From contig NZ_JEMF01000047.1 of the NCBI RefSeq assembly GCF_000591415.1, forward strand, positions 1-35,628: DNA of 35,628 bases, read 5' to 3'. How positions within the stretch are numbered: the stretch's first letter is position 1; each line of letters opens with the position of its first letter. The DNA is from Cobetia crustatorum (GTDB lineage: Bacteria; Pseudomonadota; Gammaproteobacteria; Pseudomonadales; Halomonadaceae). Both the position numbers and the translations under genes were made by a program. The notes below the pieces were generated by a model. It saw only the letters and a list, made by a program, of their open reading frames with translations, was not told the origin of the DNA and did not search any database. Positions 1 through 7,839 of the stretch are shown here, piece after piece.

Positions 1-1301
1 GTCAGTGACAGCAGCACAACTGCCATCACACACGAACCGATCAGCAGCATGAAGCCACCATCCCAGCCATAAGCATCGACGGTGTAGCCCACCAGTGCAC
101 TGGCCGCCACGGAGCCGCCCAGATAACCGAACAAGCCCGTGAAGCCTGCTGCTGTTCCTGCGGCTTTCTTCGGCACCAGCTCAAGTGCTTGCAGACCGAT
201 CAGCATGACAGGGCCGTAGATCAGGAAGCCGATAGCCACCAGACACAGCATGTCGATACCCGGGTTACCGGCAGGGTTGAGCCAATAGACAGTGGTGAAG
301 ACGGCAACCAGAGCCATGAAGCACACGCCGGTCGCGCCACGATTGCCGCGGAATAGCTTGTCGGACAGCCAACCACACAGCAATGTTCCGGGAATACCGG
401 CCCACTCATAGAGGAAGTATGCCCAAGAGGACTTGTCGACGCTGAAGTCCTTGGCTTCCTGCAGGTAGGTCGGCGCCCAATCGAGTACACCGTAGCGCAG
501 TAGATAGACGAAGACGTTAGCCAGTGCGATGTACCACAACATGCGATTCTTGAGCACATATTTGACTAGAATTTCACGCGTCGTGAGCTCGTGTTCGTGG
601 CTTTCATCGTAGCCTGCCGGATAGTCATTACGATGATGCTCGATCGGTGGCAGGCCACAACTCTGCGGCGTATCACGCATGGTCAGCAGCGCAAAGATGG
701 CTACGAAGACAGCCAGTGCTGCCGGGACATAGAAGGCAGAGTGCCAATCGTTGAACCAGGCCATGCCCAGGATGAACAGCGGGCCTACCAAGCCACCACC
801 GACATTGTGTGCCACATTCCAGACCGAGACGATCTGGCCACGCTCACTCTGCGACCACCAGTGCACCATGGTACGACCACAAGGCGGCCAACCCATGCCC
901 TGAACCCAACCATTGATGAACAGCAGCACGAACATGATACCGATGCTAGACGTGGCCCAGTCAGTGAAACCGAACAGGAACATGATACCGGCAGACATCA
1001 GCAGGCCGGCTGGAAGGAAATAGCGCGGGTTGGAGCGGTCAGAGACTGCCCCCATCACAAACTTGGAAATACCGTAAGCGATCGACACGCCGGCAAAGGC
1101 CAGACCCAGATCACCACGGGAGTAACCTTGCTCCACTAGCGAAGGCATCGCCAAGGAGAAATTCTTGCGTACCAGATAGTAGCCAGCATAGCCTATGAAG
1201 ATACCGAGAAAGATCTGCCATCTCAGGCGCTTATAAGTGTCATCTACCTTGGCGCTTTCAAGCGGTGTGGCGTGCACCGCGGACTTGAATAAACCGTACA
1301 T
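1..1301 (-). CDS. glpT: Glycerol-3-phosphate:phosphate antiporter GlpT (3' end outside window)
   Basis: Inner-membrane major facilitator carrier that imports sn-glycerol-3-phosphate in exchange for phosphate. I translated the minus strand by hand: it reads open from the ATG at 1301 to the left edge, giving 433 codons of the roughly 450 expected, so only the last few residues are missing. The protein follows E. coli GlpT from memory almost block for block, including YYLVRKNF near residue 43, the stretch [18 protein letters not shown], the segment [14 protein letters not shown] in the central loop, and [16 protein letters not shown] in the C-terminal half. A GGAG lies 11 bases before the start. 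It is divergent from glpR; a predicted promoter overlapped by a GlpR-like palindrome lies about 80 bases upstream. Family assignment is very secure; the substrate follows from that similarity and from the glpR/glpD neighbours. Confidence 0.96.
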   Translation of the reverse strand, partial: MYGLFKSAVHATPLESAKVDDTYKRLRWQIFLGIFIGYAGYYLVRKNFSLAMPSLVEQGYSRGDLGLAFAGVSIAYGISKFVMGAVSDRSNPRYFLPAGLLMSAGIMFLFGFTDWATSSIGIMFVLLFINGWVQGMGWPPCGRTMVHWWSQSERGQIVSVWNVAHNVGGGLVGPLFILGMAWFNDWHSAFYVPAALAVFVAIFALLTMRDTPQSCGLPPIEHHRNDYPAGYDESHEHELTTREILVKYVLKNRMLWYIALANVFVYLLRYGVLDWAPTYLQEAKDFSVDKSSWAYFLYEWAGIPGTLLCGWLSDKLFRGNRGATGVCFMALVAVFTTVYWLNPAGNPGIDMLCLVAIGFLIYGPVMLIGLQALELVPKKAAGTAAGFTGLFGYLGGSVAASALVGYTVDAYGWDGGFMLLIGSCVMAVVLLSL

Positions 1302-1376
1302 TCTGCTGCTCGCTCCTGATGTTACGACACCGGCCTCTACACGGGCATAGCGACGCCTTGACAGACGCGCCTAGTG

Positions 1377-1388
1377 TTCGAATTCGAA
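1377..1388. promoter_or_regulatory. Candidate GlpR operator at glpT
   Basis: A perfect 12-base palindrome, TTCGAATTCGAA, flanked by TG and AG. It fits the known GlpR operator style (TGTTCG, four A/T-rich bases, CGAACA) and overlaps the predicted -10 box of glpT. Confidence 0.55.
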
Positions 1389-1415
1389 AGTACAGGCTTC
1401 GCTTCGCTGTAACAA
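1387..1415 (-). promoter_or_regulatory. Predicted sigma-70 promoter of glpT
   Basis: On the minus strand TTGTTA (1415-1410) and TACTTT (1392-1387) are separated by exactly 17 bases, upstream of glpT. The -10 hexamer overlaps the palindrome at 1377-1388, the arrangement expected for a repressor-controlled promoter. Predicted by eye. Confidence 0.5.
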
Positions 1416-1559
1416 TGCGAAAAGGCCCTGAAGCCGCTAGACCTTTGTCTACTTTATAGAAAAATATCTTATATAACAGCAGGTTAAATAAATTTTAGTG
1501 CACTTTAAGAGCCGCCTTATCAATAGCCTGAGCGGTATGAAATGAACATCGCGCCGAAT

Positions 1560-1577
1560 ATGTTTCAAAAGGAACAT
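1560..1577. promoter_or_regulatory. Candidate GlpR operator before glpR (autoregulation)
   Basis: ATGTTTC-AAAA-GGAACAT is an inverted repeat with one mismatched pair in its seven-base arms, about 110 bases upstream of glpR. It lacks the central CG steps of the other two glp dyads, so assignment to GlpR is tentative. Confidence 0.35.
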
Positions 1578-1687
1578 CAAAAGAACATCTGACGTGCTAG
1601 CAGCAGTCGCCACGCGCAGATAATCCGTGGCGCGGACAGATAGATCGGCAGCCATTTTCCTTTTCGAACACCAAACAAGAGAGCCGG

Positions 1688-2470
1688 ATGATGCAGTCCA
1701 AGCGCCATCGCGCCATTATCGAACTCATCACGCGCCAGGGTTATGCCTCTATTGAGCAACTGGCCAGTCATTTCGACGTGACGCCCCAGACCATACGTCG
1801 CGACCTCAACCAACTATCGAAAGCAGGTGCACTCAAGCGCGTGCATGGTGGTGCCGGGCTTGAATCAAGCACGGTAAATACGGCTTACAGCACCCGCAAG
1901 ACGCTCAATCTCAATGCCAAGCGTCGCATTGCACGCACGTTGGCTCGCGAAATCCCCAACCACTCTTCGCTATTCATCAACATCGGCACCAGTAACGAAA
2001 TGGTGGCAGAGGCGTTATGTGACCATCACGGGCTTGAAGTCATTACCAACAACTTGAACGTCGCGGCCATTCTTCAGCATAAGGAAGACTTCAATGTCAT
2101 TGTGGCGGGGGGCATGGTGCGCTCCCGCGATGGCGGCATCATTGGCGAGGCCACCATCGACTTCATCAACCAGTTCAAGGTCGACGTCGGCATCATCGGT
2201 ATCAGCGGTATCGACGAAGACGGCTCGCTGCTGGAATTCGACTATCAGGAAGTCCGCGTCGCCCAAGCCATCATTCATAACTCACGCCAGGTATTCCTGA
2301 TCGCCGATCATTCCAAGTTCCAGCGTAATGCGGTGGTTCGTCAGGGAAACCTGAGTCAGTTGGATGCCTTGTTCACGGATATCCAGCCGCCGGAAAGCAT
2401 CCTTACGCTGATGCGCCACAATGAAGTCGCGCTTCATCTGGCCAGTGACAGCACTGAAGTGACGCTCTGA
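1688..2470 (+). CDS. glpR: DeoR-family repressor GlpR
   Basis: Transcriptional repressor of glycerol-3-phosphate genes; glycerol-3-phosphate or a related sugar phosphate is the usual inducer. The 260-residue protein begins with a DeoR-type winged helix: residues 1-56 include the recognition helix VTPQTIRRDLNQL and the wing with RVHGGAG. The C-terminal DeoR sensor domain shows the family landmarks FINIGTSNEMVAEAL, NNLNVA, GGMVRSRDGGIIGE and IADHSKFQR. Length is normal for the family (about 250). Two ATGs stand in tandem at 1688 and 1691 and I cannot choose between them; the ribosome-binding site is weak. The position between glpT and glpD makes the glp assignment strong compared with other DeoR regulators. 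Confidence 0.92.
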   Translation: MMQSKRHRAIIELITRQGYASIEQLASHFDVTPQTIRRDLNQLSKAGALKRVHGGAGLESSTVNTAYSTRKTLNLNAKRRIARTLAREIPNHSSLFINIGTSNEMVAEALCDHHGLEVITNNLNVAAILQHKEDFNVIVAGGMVRSRDGGIIGEATIDFINQFKVDVGIIGISGIDEDGSLLEFDYQEVRVAQAIIHNSRQVFLIADHSKFQRNAVVRQGNLSQLDALFTDIQPPESILTLMRHNEVALHLASDSTEVTL

Positions 2471-2876
2471 ACCTTCTAGCCACTGCCAAATCATGAGCTG
2501 TCCCTTGAGCACGACCCGCGCGTAGCCTTGGATGAATGGGCGTGCGGGGCTGCATTCGTTTCTCTGCCAATACTCGCACCTAGCCTCCTCTCCACCAGCT
2601 CTTCCTTGCTCCTGCAACCGCCCCTCATCTGACTTCCCCTTATCTCTTTTCGAGCACTTCTCTCTTCTTGCTACCTTCGTCATAACCTGCCCTGTCGGTG
2701 ACTACCGGCTACTCTTTCAATGCAGGAGCCATTCTTCACTCCTTAGCCGAGGTTCAGGCAAGACGATTTCATGAAAATGTCATCCCGTGCCAAGAGACTC
2801 AGAGAAAGACCTGTGCAGACAACGAGTTGAACCCCAAGCAATCAACAGTTGCGGCCCCGTCACTTTAATGTGCACA

Positions 2877-2888
2877 TGCGAAAGTGAA
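2877..2888. promoter_or_regulatory. Candidate upstream GlpR operator of glpD
   Basis: TGCGAAAGTGAA shares ten bases (CGAAAGTGAA) in inverted orientation with the site at 2934-2945, whose centre lies 57 bases downstream. Two similar sites in opposite orientation suggest cooperative binding or looping (inference). Confidence 0.45.
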
Positions 2889-2906
2889 TGGCGCCAAAAA
2901 ATCGCC

Positions 2907-2935
2907 TTGATGTTCGACTTTTGCTACGCTATGTT
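2907..2935 (+). promoter_or_regulatory. Predicted sigma-70 promoter of glpD
   Basis: TTGATG (2907-2912) and TATGTT (2930-2935) are separated by 17 bases. The -10 hexamer abuts the dyad at 2934-2945, so bound repressor would block transcription. Confidence 0.5.
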
Positions 2936-2945
2936 CACTTTCGAA
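2934..2945. promoter_or_regulatory. Candidate GlpR operator on the glpD promoter
   Basis: TTCACTTTCGAA, preceded by ATG and followed by ACT, is an imperfect dyad of the TTC-N6-GAA type and resembles the palindrome at glpT. It overlaps the end of the predicted -10 box. Confidence 0.5.
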
Positions 2946-3024
2946 ACTTTATTCTTCTTGCACCGCGGCGGTGCAAACCTTCTTAGACCTTCCCGGTAGC
3001 GCCGGGCACGAGCAGGAGCAGCCC

Positions 3025-4527
3025 ATGTCCCGCGATAACGACGCACTTCTTGACCTCTTCATCATTGGTGGTGGTATCAATGGTGCCGGTATTGCCAACG
3101 ATGCCAGCGGCCGCGGGCTAAGCGTTGCCCTGTGTGAGCAGAACGACCTTGCCAGTGCAACCTCGTCCGCCAGCAGTAAATTGATTCATGGCGGGCTGCG
3201 CTATCTGGAGCACTATGAGTTCCGTCTGGTGCGTGAAGCGCTGCAGGAACGTGAAGTACTGCTCAAGAAGGCGCCGCACATCGTGTGGCCGCTGCGTTTC
3301 ATCCTGCCGCACCAGCCGCATCTACGTCCGGCATGGATGATTCGCGCCGGCCTGTTCATGTATGACCATATCGGCAAGCGCGAGACACTACCGGCCTCCA
3401 AGGGGCTAAAGTTTGGCGAACAGAGCCCGCTGGTCAGCGAGATTACCCAAGGCTTTGAATATTCCGATTGCTGGGTCGATGATGCACGCCTCGTCGTGAC
3501 CAACGCACTGCAGGCCCGTGATCAGGGTGCTGAGATCATGACGCGTACGCGCTGTGTCGGTGCTCGTGATATTGAAGGCCGCTGGGAGCTGACACTGGAA
3601 GATATCGACAGCGGTGACACCTTCGTACGCCATGCGCGCACGCTGGTAAATGCTGCCGGTCCGTGGGTGGAGTCTTTCATCAAGGGTGCCACTGAGCGCA
3701 CGCCACGCTATGGCATCCGCATGATCCAGGGTAGCCATCTTATCGTCCCGCGCATCAACACTGACGACCGTGCCTTCATCCTGCAGAACAAGGACAAGCG
3801 CATCGTCTTCGTGCTGCCGTATCAGGATGACTTCAGCCTGGTGGGCACCACTGATGTGCGTTACAAGGGCGATCCGTCCGAAGTCGCCTGCAGCAGTGAT
3901 GAAACCGACTATATGCTTGACGTGGTCAATAACCACTTCAAGCGTAAGCTGAGCCGCGAAGATGTGATCTCGACCTTCTCCGGCGTGCGCCCGCTGTGTG
4001 ATGACGAATCAGCCGATCCTTCCGCGATGACGCGTGATTACACTCTGCACCTAGACGACAGCGGTGCACCAATGCTGTCCATCTTCGGCGGCAAGATCAC
4101 TACCTATCGCAAGCTGGCTGAGTCTGCACTTGAAGACCTCAAGCCGCTGCTGCCGAGCATGGGCGAACCCTGGACTCATGAGAAGCCGCTGCCGGGTGGC
4201 GATATCGAGAGCCGCAGCGCCTTTAACCGTCAGCTGATTCGCGACTTCCCCTTCCTCGGGGAAGCACGCGCCAAACGCTTGGCCTCCAGCTATGGCAGCC
4301 TGTGCCTGCACTTCCTCACCGGCAAGAAGAGCGAAGCCGAATTGGGCGAAGAACTGGGTGCCGGGCTAACCGCAGCTGAAGTGGATTATCTGGTCGAGCG
4401 CGAATGGGCACATGAGGTGCAGGACGTCGTATGGCGCCGCACCAAGCTGACTCTGCGCCTGAATGACGAGCAAAAGGCGCGTATCGGTCAGTACCTGCAG
4501 GAACGCCTACTGGCACGCGCAGCCTGA
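3025..4527 (+). CDS. glpD: Aerobic glycerol-3-phosphate dehydrogenase GlpD
   Basis: FAD-dependent, membrane-associated dehydrogenase that oxidises sn-glycerol-3-phosphate to dihydroxyacetone phosphate and passes electrons to quinone. The product is 500 residues, matching the family (E. coli GlpD is 501). The FAD-binding Rossmann motif IIGGGINGAGIAND lies at about residues 13-26, followed by the GlpD hallmark SSASSKLIHGGLRYLE. Further landmarks are LVNAAGPWV, the GTTDV segment, and FGGKITTYRKLAE near the end of the FAD domain; the last 110 residues form the small helical C-terminal domain. The ATG at 3025 is chosen because a GCAGGAG Shine-Dalgarno sits seven bases before it and the next residues align with known GlpD starts; an upstream in-frame GTG at 2971 has no such support. 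It shares its regulon with glpT through GlpR. Confidence 0.97.
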   Translation: MSRDNDALLDLFIIGGGINGAGIANDASGRGLSVALCEQNDLASATSSASSKLIHGGLRYLEHYEFRLVREALQEREVLLKKAPHIVWPLRFILPHQPHLRPAWMIRAGLFMYDHIGKRETLPASKGLKFGEQSPLVSEITQGFEYSDCWVDDARLVVTNALQARDQGAEIMTRTRCVGARDIEGRWELTLEDIDSGDTFVRHARTLVNAAGPWVESFIKGATERTPRYGIRMIQGSHLIVPRINTDDRAFILQNKDKRIVFVLPYQDDFSLVGTTDVRYKGDPSEVACSSDETDYMLDVVNNHFKRKLSREDVISTFSGVRPLCDDESADPSAMTRDYTLHLDDSGAPMLSIFGGKITTYRKLAESALEDLKPLLPSMGEPWTHEKPLPGGDIESRSAFNRQLIRDFPFLGEARAKRLASSYGSLCLHFLTGKKSEAELGEELGAGLTAAEVDYLVEREWAHEVQDVVWRRTKLTLRLNDEQKARIGQYLQERLLARAA

Positions 4528-4574
4528 AACAGGTAGCCACTGCCAACTGATGATCTAGAAGGATCAGTGCCAAC

Positions 4575-4609
4575 AAAACGCCCGCCACTCAATGAGTAGC
4601 GGGCGTTTT
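4575..4609. terminator. Bidirectional intrinsic terminator between glpD and fumC
   Basis: AAAACGCCCGC (4575-4585) pairs perfectly with GCGGGCGTTTT (4599-4609). The A and T runs give a U-tract on either strand, so it can end both converging genes. Confidence 0.88.
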
Positions 4610-4655
4610 CGTGTGTGACATCATCTAGAATATGGCCCGCAAGGCCATCACTCCA

Positions 4656-6053
4656 TTACTGAATACCGCCAGCGGTCAGGCGGGCAGGGTCCAGTAGACG
4701 TGCAAGCTCATCACGGGAAAGGTCCGTCTCCTCCTCGGCCACATCAAGGATCGGACGGCCCGCCTGATAGGCCTGCTTGGCAATCCGCGCCGCTTCGTTG
4801 TAGCCGATCACCGGATTAAGCGCCGTCACCAGTATCGGATTCTTCGCCAGCGGCACCTGCAGATTATCGTCACGCACCGTGAAAGTCGCGATGGCCTTGT
4901 CCGCCAGCAGGCGGCTGACATTGGCGCTCAGTGTGATCGATGACAACAGGTTGCTGGCGATCAGCGGCAGCATGACATTGAGCTGGAAGTTACCGCTCTG
5001 TCCGGCAATGCCGATGGTAGCGTCATTACCCATCACCTGTGCTGCCACCTGAGCAGCAGCTTCCGGAATCACCGGATTGACCTTGCCAGGCATGATGGAG
5101 CTACCCGGCTGCAGTGCTTCAAGCTCGATCTCACCCAATCCCGCCAGTGGGCCAGAGTTCATCCAACGTAGATCATTGCTGATCTTCATCATCGCCACGG
5201 CGTAGGTACGCAGATGACCGGAGAGCTCCACTGCGGTGTCCTGTGATGATAGCGCCGCAAAGAAGCTATCTGCTGGGCGGAAGGCATGGCCTGTCTGACG
5301 TGATAGCCGTGCGGCGATGCGCTCAGCAAATTCAGGGTGAGCATTGATACCACTGCCGACCGCGGTACCGCCCTGTGCGAGGCGCTCCAGACGTGGCAGA
5401 GTTTCCTCGAATCGCTCGATGGCCTGAGCAACCTGCGCCTGCCAGGCGCCCAACTCCTGGCTCATGCGGATCGGCATTGCATCCATCAAATGGGTACGAC
5501 CGGTCTTGACGACGTGATCGACCTCACCGGCCTTGCTCGCAATCACTTCGTGCAGATGACGCAGTGCGGGCAGCAATGTCTCACTGACTGCCAGCACCGC
5601 TGAAAGATGAATAGCGGTCGGGATCACGTCATTGCTCGACTGCCCCATGTTGACATGGTCATTGGCACCTACGCTGACATCACTGCCAGCCTTCGCCAGA
5701 TGCTCGTTGGCCAGATGTGTCAGCACTTCATTGACGTTCATGTTGGTGGAGGTGCCAGAGCCCGTCTGGAAGATATCAACCGGAAACTGATCAGCATGCT
5801 CACCATCGATGATCTGCCGTGCCGCCTGCACAATCGCCTTGGCACGCGTGTCATCCAGCAGTGTCAGGTCATTATTCACTTCTGCGGCAGCCAGCTTGAT
5901 GCGCGCGACGGCGCGGATGAAAGCGGCGGGCAAAGGCTGACCGCTGATCGGGAAATTATCGACCGCTCGCTGGGTCTGGGCGCCGTAAAGCGCACTCACC
6001 GGGACATCAAGCTCACCCATGCTGTCACGTTCACGACGGGTCTGGCTGCTCAT
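4656..6053 (-). CDS. fumC: Class II fumarate hydratase FumC
   Basis: Iron-independent fumarase that interconverts fumarate and L-malate in the citric acid cycle; a cytosolic homotetramer in known members. The 465-residue product has normal family length. The superfamily signature GSSIMPGKVNP starts at residue 317 and contains the flexible catalytic serine loop; the substrate-binding segment TGSGTSTNMNVNEV lies at about 97-110, and the TGRTHLMD segment carries His188, the equivalent of the catalytic histidine. The ATG at 6053 follows AGGGAG at good spacing. A Fur-box-like sequence lies about 160 bases upstream, which fits the known role of FumC as the enzyme used when iron for Fe-S fumarases is scarce. 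No sodA neighbour, unlike the Pseudomonas fumC1 operon. Confidence 0.97.
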   Translation of the reverse strand: MSSQTRRERDSMGELDVPVSALYGAQTQRAVDNFPISGQPLPAAFIRAVARIKLAAAEVNNDLTLLDDTRAKAIVQAARQIIDGEHADQFPVDIFQTGSGTSTNMNVNEVLTHLANEHLAKAGSDVSVGANDHVNMGQSSNDVIPTAIHLSAVLAVSETLLPALRHLHEVIASKAGEVDHVVKTGRTHLMDAMPIRMSQELGAWQAQVAQAIERFEETLPRLERLAQGGTAVGSGINAHPEFAERIAARLSRQTGHAFRPADSFFAALSSQDTAVELSGHLRTYAVAMMKISNDLRWMNSGPLAGLGEIELEALQPGSSIMPGKVNPVIPEAAAQVAAQVMGNDATIGIAGQSGNFQLNVMLPLIASNLLSSITLSANVSRLLADKAIATFTVRDDNLQVPLAKNPILVTALNPVIGYNEAARIAKQAYQAGRPILDVAEEETDLSRDELARLLDPARLTAGGIQ

Positions 6054-6576
6054 TCGGTCACTCCCTGTACTGATGCAGGCACCACCTTCGCGTGAAGGTA
6101 CTGCCGGTAGACGTGGCTATGCGCTGCGCTAGCGTTTCGCTACGCCAACGCTTCTATACCTTCATGATCAAGTGGGGTCGGAAAGGATACCAATCAAGCC
6201 ATTTAATGGGAGTGATTATCAATAATAATTATCATTCCACCTCCTGGGCCCGACACAGCTGCTCATGCAACTGCGTTTGCACGTTCTCGCTCTCCCCTCA
6301 AACAGCGTCGAGTGCGATGAACGAGAACACCCACCCTTCTCTCTCGCACGCTGGCTTCTCGTCAATCCTCTGTTACGCGAGACTGACCCTCGGTTACACT
6401 GTTATCCCGCCCAAGCGGCCGACACTGTCCCGCCCAAGCACTCCGCTACCGCCTTTACTATTTGTCGACGGAATCTCTTCGCGCCTGATGTTCATCTCAT
6501 TACTGACCATGACTGCTGATATTGCAGCCTACCTCCTCGCCTGCTTTCTCACGCCAACTCAAGGGAGACGCGCCCC
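6054..6576. other. fumC-FUSC gene divergent intergenic region
   Basis: 523 bases between divergent genes. It contains the Fur-like box (6214-6236), with AT-rich sequence around it, and a short self-complementary G/C-rich patch near 6119-6155. No small gene with convincing start and codon pattern is seen. Confidence 0.6.
6214..6236. promoter_or_regulatory. Fur-box-like operator upstream of fumC
   Basis: On the minus strand the core TGATAATTATTATTG (6234-6220) matches the 7-1-7 Fur consensus TGATAAT-N-ATTATCA at 12 of 14 defined positions, and overlapping registers extend the match across 6214-6236. The surrounding sequence is far less AT-rich. Probably confers Fur control on fumC, possibly also on the divergent gene. 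Confidence 0.62.
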
Positions 6577-7839
6577 ATGAAATGGCTCCAGCACGATCCC
6601 TATTTCAACTATCTGCATCGTCAACGACTGCATATTCTGCGAGTGACCGTCGCACTGACGCTGTGCTTTACGGTGATAGAGCTTTTCAGCATTCCGCATA
6701 GCTCGTGGGCGCTGGTCAGCACCGTGATGGTGATGGGCAATCTGCCTCACGTCGGCGGCGTACTCGACAAGGGCTGGCAGCGCCTCGTCGGGACGCTTCT
6801 CGGCGGACTGTGGGGGCTGATTCTGATTCTGGTCGCGGAGCCGCTACCAGGTGTCGTACCGCTGTGGAGCATGGTCGGTATCGCGCTGGCACTGAACGCC
6901 ACCTTCAGTAATCGCTATGGTTATAGCTCACTGCTGTTCTGCGTCACCCTGCTGATGGTGGTCGGCGACGGTAATCATGATATCGGTATCGGCCTGTGGC
7001 GCATCTTCAATGTCGTGCTCGGTACCTTGATCAGCATTCTGGTCAGCCTGCTACTGATGCCCCAGAAGGCAACTGATGTCTTCCGCTTTCTACTGGCGGA
7101 CAACCTCGACAAGCTGGCGCGCCTTTATCACGGCCACACCAAGGCATCTCACGCCAGTGCTGATGATGCCCTTGCATTGGTACGCGCGACCTCAGCACAG
7201 CTTGTCAAGCAGCGAGGTCTGGTCGACGCCGTTGCCCGGGAAGGGCGTATCGATCGTGCGGCAATAGAAGAGATTCTCTCCTTTGAACGTCGCATGATCT
7301 CGACCATCGAACTCCTGCAAGAAACACACTGGAATACGCGCGAAGGTCATGAATTCATTGAGGGGCTGGAGGGGCTACGCGATGCGCAACATCGCCTGGC
7401 ACGCGCACTTGGTACATTGGCCTTTCAGATACGTACCGGTCAGCCGATTGACCTGACCGTCACGCCATTTGATCTGCAGCGCTATGCCAATGTGCGTAGC
7501 GTCGAAAGTCACAAGGGACGCGCACTGTTCAGCCCTGCCGGCTATCTATGGCTGAATCGTGAGCTGGCACGTCTGGCGGAAGCGCTGGGGGAACGCTTGG
7601 CCCTGTTGGAGCACCTGCCTAGCCAACGTTTGCAACGCCGCCTGCCGGGGCATGGTTTGATCAGTGATGCTCGTCGCCTGTTCTTGCCGGAAGACCCGAC
7701 GCCGGGCGACACCGCCATGCCAGTAAACCCCGACAGCACGTCACGCGATAAAGCCAAGACGACAGCGGAGACCTCACACGCTTCCGCCGAGCCAAACGAG
7801 CCAACGCCCCCGAGCCCCTCGTCACGGAGAGACTCATGA
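6577..7839 (+). CDS. FUSC-family integral membrane protein
   Basis: Belongs by appearance to the fusaric-acid-resistance / aromatic-acid efflux superfamily (AaeB, YccS and relatives). The 420-residue protein has a cytosolic N-terminal lead (residues 1-21), then about six hydrophobic segments within residues 22-165, with the family-like stretch HSSWALVSTVMVMG and the motif GTLLGGLWGL. Residues 165-370 are soluble and predicted helical. The last 45 residues are a Ser/Thr/Pro/Glu-rich, probably disordered tail. It has a single membrane block, whereas YccS and AaeB carry two, so an oligomer is likely (inference). AAGGGAG stands eight bases before the ATG. It overlaps nadB by four bases (ATGA), implying translational coupling. 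The substrate is unknown; an organic-anion exporter is possible but unproven. Confidence 0.75.
   Translation: MKWLQHDPYFNYLHRQRLHILRVTVALTLCFTVIELFSIPHSSWALVSTVMVMGNLPHVGGVLDKGWQRLVGTLLGGLWGLILILVAEPLPGVVPLWSMVGIALALNATFSNRYGYSSLLFCVTLLMVVGDGNHDIGIGLWRIFNVVLGTLISILVSLLLMPQKATDVFRFLLADNLDKLARLYHGHTKASHASADDALALVRATSAQLVKQRGLVDAVAREGRIDRAAIEEILSFERRMISTIELLQETHWNTREGHEFIEGLEGLRDAQHRLARALGTLAFQIRTGQPIDLTVTPFDLQRYANVRSVESHKGRALFSPAGYLWLNRELARLAEALGERLALLEHLPSQRLQRRLPGHGLISDARRLFLPEDPTPGDTAMPVNPDSTSRDKAKTTAETSHASAEPNEPTPPSPSSRRDS

Larger units (their letters stand above)
1302..1687. other. glpT-glpR divergent intergenic region
   Basis: 386 bases without a gene. It holds a predicted glpT promoter and palindrome (1377-1415), an AT-rich stretch (about 1450-1500) and a second GlpR-like dyad (1560-1577) before glpR. 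No RNA gene seen. Confidence 0.7.
2471..3024. other. glpR-glpD intergenic region with glpD control elements
   Basis: 554 bases. The first 300 are pyrimidine-rich and show no coding pattern, no glpF or glpK remnant and no clear terminator. The last 150 contain two GlpR-like dyads (2877-2888, 2934-2945), a promoter and a small leader hairpin, GCACCG-CGG-CGGTGC, at 2960-2974. Confidence 0.65.

Noticed and set aside
591-1139. Long open frame on the + strand rich in His and Gln
   Set aside because: It lies wholly antisense to glpT, which translates perfectly on the other strand; composition is that of a shadow frame.
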